Assembly (NCBI RefSeq): GCF_025602895.1
Contig: NW_026516342.1
Span: 1-64,000 of the forward strand
DNA from: Polychytrium aggregatum
Taxonomy: Eukaryota; Chytridiomycota; Chytridiomycetes; Polychytriales
Reading direction: 5' to 3'
Length of the DNA: 64,000 nt
The notes beneath the pieces were generated by a model. It was not told the origin of the DNA, made no database searches, and was given only the letters and a program-made list of their open reading frames with translations. Made by a program: the position numbers and the translations under genes. Below are positions 50,615 to 64,000 of the stretch, in pieces; within the stretch, counting starts at the first letter, position 1; every line of letters starts with the position of its first letter.

Positions 50615-51664
50615 GCAAAGTTGCTCTTGAGCTCGGCCGTGTGCCCTTTGAATGAGCCAGGCAGATTCGTGCTTGGCGATTCGTCATGGAGGCATCTCTG
50701 AAAGAGGTTCATCGCTTGTTGATATGTGACCAGAGCTTGCTTGGTTGGAAATCGTTGGCGGTGCGATCATTGGCACCGCATGTTGCGCCAGAACATGCCG
50801 CTGGATTGAACACGGAACAGGACGCCCTGAACATGCATGTGCACCGAGGAGCCAACGCAATGCGGTCGACATGAGACACTGGCATATGTGGATTCTGTTG
50901 TGCCCCTCAGAAGTGACAGTTACAGCTTCCCGCACACCTCGCTTGGGTGCGTCGACACGGGCTTCTGGCAAGCGAGCCCTGCATGGCACAGCTGCGGTGA
51001 CTATGGCGGGAAGCACAATCGGCTCTCATCCCCTCCCCTTGCAATCGGGATGCTCCTGTCCGTGCTGTGTGCGTCTGGAAGTACAGTCTGTCCAGAAAGA
51101 AACGGGTCACTTTCCCTTCCTGGCTTCAGATGTCTGAAGCCCGCTGACTGACTGTAGGCAGCGGACAAGCCGTGCGATTGTTTCCCGTCCTGGTTGGCAA
51201 TCGAGTGGTTTTGGTTAGTTTGGGAAGCACAGTCTTGAACACACTCGGTCGATCTCCTGTGGCGATGATCGACTGGCATACCGAGATCATGTTCCTTGAG
51301 GCATTGATGTCTCGATCCCACAGCGTATGGCAGCTTGCACAGCTCCGGACAAAGTGTGGTTTCTCGATATCAAGATGGTGCTGTGCTTGGCCATGAATGT
51401 GATGAGTGGGTGTGTATTCAGGTTCCAGAAAACAACAATGTCCTGGTTAAAAACAGGGGTGTCCCATTTCATTTTGGAATCGCTGTATGTCTCAGCCGAG
51501 CCACGATTCCCACGACTCCCACAGACCAGCCGTGGCGCAGTCGCATGTGACCCGCACATGACCGCGCCTTCAGCCCAAACCCGAACATCCATCGCCGATC
51601 GAGCGGTCCTCTGCATCCGCAACAGCATTCTGTTATCCGAGACCGCTCTGACCATCCTCCATCC
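50615..51664. other. Intergenic region upstream of the NOT1-like gene
   Basis: 1.05 kb. I searched it for the N-terminal HEAT repeats expected in NOT1 and found none; the open frames here (up to about 190 residues, minus strand) show no family features. Confidence 0.6.
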
Positions 51665-54600
51665 ATGAACCACCTTCCTGCCGCACACACTGCATCTTTC
51701 TTCCCAAACGCTCTCGCCGGCAACGTCGATGAGGCCAGCGCCAAGCAGATCCTTGGCCACTTCAGCACGCTCAACTTTGCGACCCTGCCCGCCAAGGTGC
51801 TGGAGCTCAAGGGACTCCTGCAGACTCAGTACTATCCCTTCGTGTGCCGACACATTGTCTTCAAAGAGATCTCTCGGGATTCAAGTGTCATACCCTTGTT
51901 TCTGGATCTCTTTCAGTCGCTCAACATCCCCGAGCTAGACCATGTTTCGTTGACTCTGACGGTTGCGAGCGCGAAGGCGATCTTGGGCTCGGACGAGATT
52001 GTTGTCTCGCCCGAGCAGCGCCTCGCTCTGCGAAATCTGGGCGTCTGGCTGTCCGGCTTGAATCTTCGACGCTGGAAGCTCGTGAAGGCCAAGCATCCCA
52101 TCCACAAGGTTGTCATCCCTTGCGATCCCTGCTTGTCGCTCCTCCAGGCGCTAATCCCCAATCTTTCGCACCTTTCACGCTGCCGATGCATCAACAGGAG
52201 CTCGTCCTTGACCTGATGGAGATCGATCGCCTGACTGTAGCCATTCCATTCATATGCAACGTGATGGATTGCTGCAACAGCGCTAGCCAGAACTTTCGCC
52301 CGGCAAGCCCATGGGGCAAGGCTCTTCTGAGATCGGTCTCGGACTTTTACCAGGTGAAGCTCAACATTCGAGCCGAAGTCGATGAGCTCGAGCACCTGGG
52401 GTCATATCAAGGTAGAGCGCTTGCGCCGATATCTACACCGGCAATTGCATGTGCAGTTTTGTCCCAGAGACATTGGCGATGTACTTTAGAGCCGATCCTG
52501 TCACAGCCTCGACTCGGCCATGGTGGTTCACTATGAGACATACCCTTTTGATTCATTCCATCGACCCCTCGATACCGTCCGCCCTGACTTTTGTTGTAAC
52601 ATATGACCATTACAGCGCACTACCCTGTCTCCCGGCAGAACTTTTCGGCTGATCTTGTGGTCAAGCCCGCCGCCGGTTTGGCCCCTGACACACTTCGCCG
52701 CTGCCTGTATGAGTCCTCCCGTCGAACCATCGATGAGGTGAGTCCGTCCTGATGGTGCAGCTGCAGTCGGCTCTATACGCGCCAGTAAACCTGGACTACC
52801 AAGCCACAAAGCTGGATCCGCTTACTCATCGCACTCGTGCTGTGCTGATTCTTTGGCCAATGTCGTTGGCCATCCTCATCGAATAATCCACAGGTCATGG
52901 AGTACGTTGTTGACCGGTGTGTCTCCATTGCCACGAACACAACGCGCCTGCTGCTGCACCGTGATTTTGCTCCCGAGCATAGCGAAGCCAACATCAAGAC
53001 CGCTATTCGCATTTTGGTCCAGTCCCTTGCCGGTGGGTGTCAGTTCCTGAGCAACGTCGGCACCCACAGTTGCTTGAACCTGACACATAGGACGTGCAGA
53101 CACAACAAAATCCGTCTCTTACCTCCGACCCTTATGTTCATGCCATTAGCTGCGCTGTCAAATGTTGTATCGCGCGACTCTATCCGGCAGCGCACCAAGG
53201 CTCACATGGTTGAGATTTTCAAGGCCGCAGCGGAGGTACGTGGCTGGACAGATCACCGAGGAGGCGGAAGGCTATTTTTGACTCTGCGACTGTAGTCAAC
53301 TGACGGCATTTCATATATGTTGTACAAATCCCAGGTTCCTGTCTCCGAGTTCTTGGTCTCCAGCTGGGTTGCAGACAACCTTGAAGTCCTTTCGCTCATC
53401 ATCGAGCGGGCAACATTCTCTACTGCTGCTCATGAGGTCGACCGCCTCTTTTCGGTCTACCGGGAGCAGGTACGGCACGAGTCATGCTGCTACATATGTC
53501 CAGGTCATCCTGGCTCGACTGTCGACTGTCGACTGTCAACCTGGAAGCCTGCGCAGCAGCATCCGTGGTGTGTCAGGGGGAAAGCAGGCTTCCGTTGTTA
53601 TTTCACGCCCATGTGAGGGATACAGAATTGTGTATTCAGCGCACCACGTAGATGCGATTGCGGCCATATCGAGTTCTGAACGACGTCGGTGCGCGCCGTT
53701 AGTCCCAGATACTGATGAATATGCTGTGACGTTGTCCACCAGCTTGCAAGGGGATTGGAACCCTTCCGTCGACTGGGAACAAATAGCAGCGTTGGGCTGG
53801 TAGGCATGACTGTCACTGTCCAGCACCGCTCTATGGCACGGCGCTGATTGTCGTTCTCTGCGTCATTATCCCACACAAAGGCGCGCGAAGGCTCGCCAAA
53901 GCCCATCCGACCTGCACTCTCTGGTGGCTTTCCTGATCTCGAGAGTCTACAATCGCCCGTTCCCAGCACATCCGCCCGACGATTTTCGGTAATGCGATTC
54001 GAATCGATGATCGTCACGCCGAGCTGATGGGAGAAGTTGTGCATCATCGACCGGATGTGGGAACGTGTTACCCTACACCCTCTCGTTTTAACGCCAGCCC
54101 CTTCAAATTGCCCTCTATCGACTCAGCAACTATTGATCGATCTCGAGACCATCATTGCGCAGAACTCGTCGCTCTCATTGGCGACCTTGCCGAACCAGCA
54201 GGATATCAAGCATTCTGTTCAGCAGAGCTTGGTGTTCATCGACAAATTTCCAGCGCGGTCGACTCAGCAGGAGGAGTTCTGTACACTCTTTGTCCAAAAG
54301 ATTCTGCAGTTGTTGTACCAGTATCCAGACTCGCAGCTGGCGCGCGAGGTCTTTGTTGTGATGCTGCAGAAGCTGACCGAAGTTTCAAAGAAAGCGCATG
54401 CCGAAATCCAAGAGTGGCTCCTGTACGCAGACACGGAGCGAAAGCTGAGTGTCCCGGTGATGTTTGTCTTGGTACAGTCGCGTCTGCTCCCGATTCTGGG
54501 GCTTGATGTTCAATTGGCGAGATACATCCAAAGCGCTCAGCCATCCGAAGTCGAGTTTGCGATCGACTTTATCAAGAAATGCCTGCTGGAGAAGACGGAT

Positions 54601-56113
54601 GCCGACCATGCGCTATGTAGCCGCATTGATTTGCTGACCTCCCTGGACGCCCTTGCTCATCAAAAGTCGGCGGGGACGCTGAACGAAAGGTAGGAGTGAT
54701 GGATTGTATTTGGCCGAGCCGAGCCGGGCAGTGACATGGCGTGTGGGCTTGAAGGGCGCATTAATGTATGCTCTCGCTGACGCATCTTCCCAACGGATTG
54801 TTGTGTCTCCATTTTTGTCTGCCATGACGCAGCGGTGCGGCGCTATTGGACCAACTTCGGTCGCAGCTGCGATCTGTCGGCGATATCGAACACGAGAGCC
54901 TCCAGGAGCAGCTGTCGCTCGTCTTTGCCGAATGGATCCGGATCTATCAGCACCCGTACTCGAGCGAGCGCATCCAAGGTGCATATATCGAGGAGATTTT
55001 CGACCGTGGGATCGTCGACAGCAACGACAGTCTCCATATCTTTCTCCGAACCTGTACCGAAGCCAGCCTTGACGAGTATGCCCACAAGACGGCTTTCCTG
55101 GCACCGGCAGCTCCGCCGACGAGTTCAGACAGGATCGTTGCAGTTGATGCATTTGCTCGTCTGATCGTTATGATACTCAAGCGCGATCTTCTGCGGTCTG
55201 ACGATACTTCGATCGACCAAGCGGCTGCCGAGGGTGAAGCAGCGAACACCAGAGACCCTATGTATCTGACGACCAAGTCGCTCTCGATCATCACCTTGGT
55301 GCTCGTCCACCGACACAAGGAGCTGTCCACTGAATTCAACCCTCAGCCGTTCTATCGCCTCTTCTCGACCATCCTCTCGGAGCTCGAGGCGAGCCGATCC
55401 GTTCTGAAAGGCAAATATGTCAAAATCCTAGTTTGCTTTGGGTACGTGCGACCACGACGATCCTGGACCGGCATGCCGAACACACGATTGCGCCAGCACA
55501 CTGTGCATGGTGCCCAGGTTGTGAAGCATACTTGATGGACCCTCATACTGACTGAGCCACCTTCACGAATGTCGATGTGTAATGCCCTTGCCGTTCCGAA
55601 CTGTCTACAGGAATGCTTTGCATAATCTGCGTCCATCCCTCGTTCCCGGGTTCGCATTTGCCTGGCTACAGCTCGTTTCCCATCGCTACTTCATGCCCAA
55701 GCTCCTTCTGGCCAAGAGACGAAAAGTATGTGTGTCACGGACAAATCGTCCTCACGGCCTGTCGATCTGCTTTATCCATCATGGAAGGCGACGTCCCGGT
55801 GGATAACTTGTTGCTCCGCCATCTCCATTTCATTCGCGCCTGCTACATCCCCTTTGCTGACATGTGTTCGCATGTGTTGATATGTTTCTAGGGCTGGTCT
55901 GTCTTTGAGCGGCTCCTCAGTGATCTGCACCAATTCATCACGCCTCTTCCAAAAGACGCCGAGTCGGTCGACAAGTCGATGCTGACGCTCTATAAAGGAG
56001 CAGCCCGGGTGTTCCTCATTTTGATACACGATTTCCCGGAGCTGCTGAAAGAGAAGGAGACTGCTTGCTCGGAACTGGTCGAGTCCTTGAAGGCGTTGAA
56101 CGTCGCTGAGTGA
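51665..56113 (+). CDS. NOT1-related protein containing only the central CCR4-NOT scaffold modules
   Basis: Eleven exons: 51665-52108, 52198-52411, 52616-52737, 52894-53032, 53150-53235, 53335-53469, 53881-53988, 54127-54689, 54833-55441, 55611-55725, 55892-56113; 2757 nt, 918 residues, all phases closing. NOT1 is the platform of the CCR4-NOT deadenylase. Residues 1-240 match its MIF4G module (ELKGLLQTQYYPFVCRHIVF, LRNLGVWLSGLNL, ELVLDLMEIDRLTVAIPFI, NFRPASPWGKALL), which holds the CAF1 nuclease. Next come the CAF40-binding helices (MEYVVDRCVSIATNTTRLLL, HRDFAPEHSEANIKTA) and the connector (LSLVFAEWIRIYQHPYSSER, TTKSLSIITLVLVHRHKELS, NLRPSLVPGFAFAWLQLVSH). The protein stops soon after LYKGAARVFLILIHDFPELL, where NOT1 proteins continue into the NOT-box region that recruits NOT2/NOT3. 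The N-terminal HEAT half is also absent. Full-length NOT1 is about 2000 residues. Confidence 0.88.
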
Positions 56114-56703
56114 GCCGCCGCCCGCCACCATGGCCTTGCTGAATATGGCTGGCATTGGTCGCTGGTCAAGCCCGGAGACGCCTGGCTTCAGACAGACACG
56201 CTATATCAACGCAAATGTGTATTCGGGGAGAACTCGTCTGCTGCAGAGCTCGGTGTTCTCGTGGGTCTCATATCGTACAGGTGAAGGTGAAGGCTGCATC
56301 ATCAAACAGCCTTGGATGAAGTAAATGCAATACAGAACGGGGCACCCAGGGCCGTCGCTTGTTTCTGGGTCCTGAATACACCACTCCATCGTTGCGCTGC
56401 GATGCTGCGGTCCCAGCTGCCGAGGTGATCGGCTTCATCGCATACGGCCCTGCCAAACCCAGGCCGCCGCATATCGCACGTTGATCTCGACGAGATCATG
56501 TCTCACGTGCAACGCGCTGCCTGGCGCCGCCCGATCGATCACGTGTGCGGGTAGCCAACACGATCGCCGTCGCTGCCCTGTCCTGCCCTGTCCTGCCCTG
56601 CTCGGCCTGGCTGTCTCCGTCAACGACATCCCTCAGGCAGACACTACACTCGGGAGGGTCGAGCTGCACACATCCCGGGCACCTGCGTTGGCCGTTTGGA
56701 ACC
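56114..56703. other. Intergenic region
   Basis: 590 bases between the NOT1-like gene and Pfs2. No sequence resembling the missing NOT1 C-terminus is visible in any frame. A CCTGTCCTGCC repeat lies near 56575-56605, probably in the Pfs2 leader. Confidence 0.6.
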
Positions 56704-60111
<3,408 letters not shown>

Positions 60112-60479
60112 GGACATCCTTGAAGACCGTCTAATCAACAATTCAATTCGTCAAACTGATTTCGACAACAAGATTCGTGTTGGCTCTGATGCGAATAACA
60201 CTAGCTGAACTATGCCTGCACGCTTATCGCCACGGCTGTGATCTGGCCGGCAATGCTCAGGTGGCTGCCTGGCAACTCGCTCAAGGGCGACGTATCCAGG
60301 CTGCCAAACGTCATGAGCTGTCCGACAAAGACTGTGCCGCATGGTCCGGGGTGTTGATGTGTGATTCGACTGATAATGCATGACAATGGCAGGCGAAGGA
60401 TTGACTGCTCCCAGTGCCGCCGCTGAGCGTTGCGGCAGCGCCGATACCGGGCAATAGATATGAAGGACCTGATTCCTTC
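60112..60479. other. Convergent intergenic region
   Basis: 370 bases between the Pfs2 stop and the prominin-like stop codon. AATTCAATTC and other A/T-rich short stretches near 60128-60145 may be Pfs2 3' processing signals. No gene is visible. Confidence 0.6.
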
Positions 60480-63400
60480 TCATTTCTTCTCTGGGTCTCT
60501 GGCCTCTTCATCGGTTACACGGCGCCATTTCTGGGCCACTTGCTTGCTCATTTGCAGAAAGATCGAGGTTGTGGTGACGCCTGTGATCACCAGCACAAAG
60601 AATCCAAACCAAATACCATCGAGTCCTCCTCTGTTCCAGTCCCGACGTTGGAGGTTTCGCATTGTGAGGCAAAGAGGAACCCATTAGCGCGAGGGGAGGG
60701 GAGGGAGATTTGGTCGACCATGGGCAACAGCAACCACCCAGCGACAAGTTCATGCCGCACTTACTGGACGCCCATGCAGATTTGGGACTCAATGGACAGA
60801 ATGTCGGCTCCCAATGTCTGGCAGCTGAGCGCCGTCGTGAGCACGGCCTGTGCGGTTTGTGCACCCGACATCACAGTCGAAAGCATGTTTGGAATGGCTG
60901 CCTGATTCAGCTGCGTGAGAAAGCATGGGTTATTTCGTCGTCTCGCATAGAGCCCTGTCCAAGGGATCTGCGGCTTGCGATACGTGCAGATGTAGTGAGT
61001 GCCGTCGCAGTGCCTATGTGGCTCACCTCGCTCGTCAGCAAGCTGGTAAAGTTCGAGCCGGCCAGCTGAGGGCCGAGCGCATCGACCAAGGACACAAGGT
61101 TCTGCTTGATGGCCTGGCAGTACAGAAATGCGAGTGTGGCAGCTCAGTTAGCCACATCAGATTGCATCGGATTGCCTCGGATTTCATCGACTGTGGTGGG
61201 CCATGCGGTCGGAACACCATCCAGCACGCATGATGGCATGGAATAGCATATTCCGAATCCAAGAGCTGTCGAAGCCATCTTACCAACAGAGCTGTAATGC
61301 CATTTTCCATGTTGGTCACTGAGCCAAGAAGCTGGGCCGAGGTGGCGATCTGTGGACCGTTCTGCTGCTGGCTTACTTGCTGTCGTATGGAAGTACAGCG
61401 GGACTGAAAGTCGGCCAGCGCGGCACTCTTCTCTGATGCAGAGACGCTCGGGGGTGAGTACGTGAGATTCTGAGTCGTGGAGGAACTGATGAGAACATTC
61501 AGGCCGGCGATGACATTGGTCAAGTTGCCATCGATCCATCCGACGGCTGTTTGGAGATATTGTATTTGACTGAGCGGAATGGAGCTTGTGTTGAAAGTCA
61601 GCTGCCGAACCGAGTTGGGCACTGTGGCAGCGTTGCTCAAAGCACTTAACGCAAGGTGAATTCCAAGATTCAGCAAAGGAAAGCGCAGCTATACTCCACA
61701 AACGACCCAATATCCTCCAGCCAACAGTATGGACAACAGCCCGCTCTCTCGACTGCCGATATCCCTGTATGCCAGTTGCGTCAGCGCCTCTCGTTGCACA
61801 ACTTCATAAAACGACGCCGCTGCCAACCTGGTGTCGACGTTTTGTAAAAGGCTCGAGATGTTGAGTTGCTGCAGTGTTGAGTTCACTTGTGCTGGGATAT
61901 TGGTTTGATTTGCGATTGATGCGGGGAGGAGACCGGTGTTTTGGATGACGTGCAGCATGTCTATGCCTTGCGCGCATTGGTTGACAGCAGTAAGAGCTAC
62001 AACCGGGCTGATTGGAATGCCGATATGGACGGTTGTGAGGGCGCTTTGTAGGTTCTGTCCACCGTTACCGAAGGCCGTGTCGCAAGCTGAATCGCCGAGG
62101 GAATCACGAAGGTCGACGGCGATTTAACTAGGGTTAGCGGCTCAGTCAGGGCGTGTTTCAGTCGGGTCTAGTATGGCACGGACGAATGTGGTCTCACCGT
62201 ATCCAAATAAAAGCGCGGCCAGGAAGAAGATGAGACCAAACAAGCCAACAATGATCTGCGGACAATGTGAGAACAATGCGCAACTGGTGGAGCACGAAGG
62301 GGCCATTGTGACAAAGGTTTAGTACTGGAGACGATTAGCTCAACATGTGCACATCACACTTGGATCATCCCATCGACCCAGGCAGCCCGTCAAGTCGGCG
62401 TCTTTGTGTGATTGAGGCAGATACCAACCAGCGAACTGATCTGGGCGATTGCATTGCCGTTCCGACGCTCACGACTGACACCAGTAATATCAGCGGCCAT
62501 AAGAGGACTAGGATGAGCCCCTCCAGGCCAACGGCCCCAAGGTTGATCCACTTGAAGTAAGTCGAGGGGCTTGGGAGGAACCCTGACACATTCGGAACGT
62601 TGGCCTGTAGTTGGTTGGTCAGGCTACTATTGATATTCTGCAGCTGAGACTGCAATGTAGGCTTGTAGCCTGGTGTCATAACGGCTGGATGTGAGTACTA
62701 CTGGCACGAGCTTAATATACATATACCCTAGAGATGACATCGGTCCCGCAGGTCGCAATCATGGCACCAAAATACCGAGACCGATATCGTTTGGAGCCAT
62801 AGTCGGAGCCGACGCAAACTTCAGATCTGGACAGCTCTTCATGATTACCCTCGATTTGATTGGACGACGCATTCTGTAGGCTCGTGATTTGGCCGTTGAT
62901 TTGTGTCGCGGTGGCGTTCAAGTCCGGTAGGTTTTGGAGCTGCGACGTTTGCTGGACAAAGTCGGGCATGTTGCCCAGGATCTGGTTGATGCTCTGGATC
63001 AGATTCATTATGTTGCTGACGTTTGGTGCTTGACCTCCGCTGTAGTAATAGCTGTCGGATGTCGATGGGATGGGAGCGCTCGAAGAAAGACCCGTGATTG
63101 AGCTTTGGATCGGCGACATGGCTATGGAGTTGGAAAGTTCCGGCCAACGGCCGCGAGTGAGTGGATGGGAAGTGTGCCTCAAAGCCTGTTCGATTATTCG
63201 ACATGACCGATGGGCTTAGCAGCAGCTGAGGCCAAGGTCGAACATACACACCGGACGAGAGAGTGTTCATGTTGGATTGAAAGACGCTGACTTTGGAGTT
63301 TGCCAGAGTGGCGTTCGCGGTGATGGCAGTCGCGGTGGGGTTGACTAATTTCATCAGCGCGATGATTTGTGGGATTTGAACGACTTGCAAAAACCCACTG

Positions 63401-64000
63401 ATGGCACTCGGTAGATCGACACTAGCCATATGATCGATGGCAGTACCGATGGCGGTCGTCAGAATGCCAACCGAGCTGCTCAGACCGTTCAATGCCGAGG
63501 CAACAAAGTTGTTGACATCGTTTGGGATCTGATAGACAGTGTGATACGCCAGGCGCATTTGATCTGACGTCTGGAAAGATCCGTTGCCGGCCCCCAGGAT
63601 AGAAATGCTGTTGTGCAAAGGCCAGGTGAGTACTCGCGGTCCAGGGGTATGATTGCAACACACATCCAGTCATTGGTGATACTAACCACCACAGGATCAT
63701 CAGCAGTGTCGACATCAAGAGAATCATGGCCTTCTGGCACGGGGTTGCTCGCTGCTGCTTTTTTTGTCTTGGGCAGCAGCAGCAGCAGTAAGCGCAAATA
63801 CAACCAAATACGTGGGTGAGCATGGCCAAGGCGAACATTCCGATGATGGAGAGAACCGGCTGGGATCAAATGGCATGCGGGTTTGTTAGTTGTGAGTCCT
63901 GTCGGTTCATATCTGCTGGACGGCAGGCACGGCGGGCACGGCACCTACAATAAAGTACGGCAGAACCCCAAGAAAACTGTTGATGGACAGCGGGCCGTTG
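60480..64000 (-). CDS. Prominin-like pentaspan membrane protein, 5' part outside the window
   Basis: Minus-strand exons seen: 64000-63949, 63859-63687, 63607-63252, 63121-62849, 62684-62425, 62255-62198, 62127-61757, 61688-61284, 61113-61027, 60910-60765, 60630-60480. A first span SFLGVLPYFI/VLSIIGMFALAML leads to a Cys-rich loop AYCCCCCPRQKKQ and a second span ILLMSTLLMILWW, the prominin/Tweety-style arrangement. A 300-residue extracellular loop rich in Asn-x-Ser/Thr sites follows, with helical QTSQLQNLPDLNATATQING. Then two spans, VGLEGLILVLLWPLILLVSV and IIVGLFGLIFFLAALLFGY, and a second extracellular loop with LRDSLGDSACDTAF and CAQG. The final span is IWFGFFVLVITGVTTTSIFL with a short basic tail KWRRVTDEEARDPEKK. 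Prominins organise membrane protrusions. At 62120-62127 the frame closes only with one extra A; the intron from 61756 would need a GC donor. Fungal Prm1 is the alternative family. Confidence 0.65.

Overview
This window looks like nuclear DNA of an early-diverging, probably zoosporic (chytrid-type) fungus. It is gene-dense and GC-rich, with many short introns, and no operons, transposons or phage genes. Gene content is eukaryotic housekeeping plus a vacuolar-type pepsin, an MCT-type transporter and a Kre9/KNH-like surface domain (fungal), together with proteins usually associated with animals or other lineages: a TEAD-type coactivator-binding domain, a FAAP24-like protein, a prominin-like pentaspan protein and a TKL kinase. 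The taxonomic call is inference from gene content, not from a marker tree.

Layout. 0-5.4 kb: PPIL3-type cyclophilin (+, frame broken) and glucose-6-phosphate dehydrogenase (+, seven exons, two GC-AG introns). 5.9-11.7 kb: two unrecognised minus-strand proteins. 12.0-15.6 kb: a large leucine-rich-repeat protein (-) divergent from a truncated TKL kinase (+). 15.8-18.3 kb: MCT/MFS transporter (-, nine exons). 19.5-26.8 kb: SNF5/SMARCB1 chromatin remodeller and an SRPK-family kinase (both +). 27.3-31.1 kb: LRR protein (+), a small unknown protein (-) and a FAAP24-like protein (-) whose intron carries about 43 copies of a GATGCC hexamer. 31.5-34.2 kb: pepsin-family protease (+). 34.9-37.3 kb: dynactin p62/DCTN4 (-). 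38.7-40.1 kb: single-pass Kre9-like surface protein (+). 41.1-42.6 kb: TEAD YAP-binding-domain protein (-). 45.6-48.6 kb: divergent cytosolic uL1/RPL10A (-) and mitochondrial uL5m (+). 49.1-50.6 kb: ChaC (+). 51.7-56.1 kb: a NOT1-related protein with only the middle of NOT1 (+). 56.7-60.1 kb: Pfs2/WDR33 (+). 60.5-64.0 kb: prominin-like protein (-), running off the right edge.

For most genes I joined exons by hand. The summed exon lengths give whole codons in G6PD, the transporter, SNF5, SRPK, the pepsin, uL1, uL5m, ChaC, the NOT1-like gene, Pfs2 and FAAP24, which is strong internal support. Three loci (PPIL3, the TEAD-like gene, the prominin-like gene) need one-base corrections next to homopolymers, so consensus errors must be separated from real gene decay there.

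The most unusual item is the TEAD-type YAP-binding fold at 41.1-42.6 kb, with no TEA DNA-binding domain that I can find upstream. The middle-only NOT1 gene is the second. Genes of mRNA metabolism (SRPK, NOT1-like, Pfs2) and of transcription control (SNF5, TEAD-like) are frequent, but I see no evidence that they form a physical cluster with a joint function.
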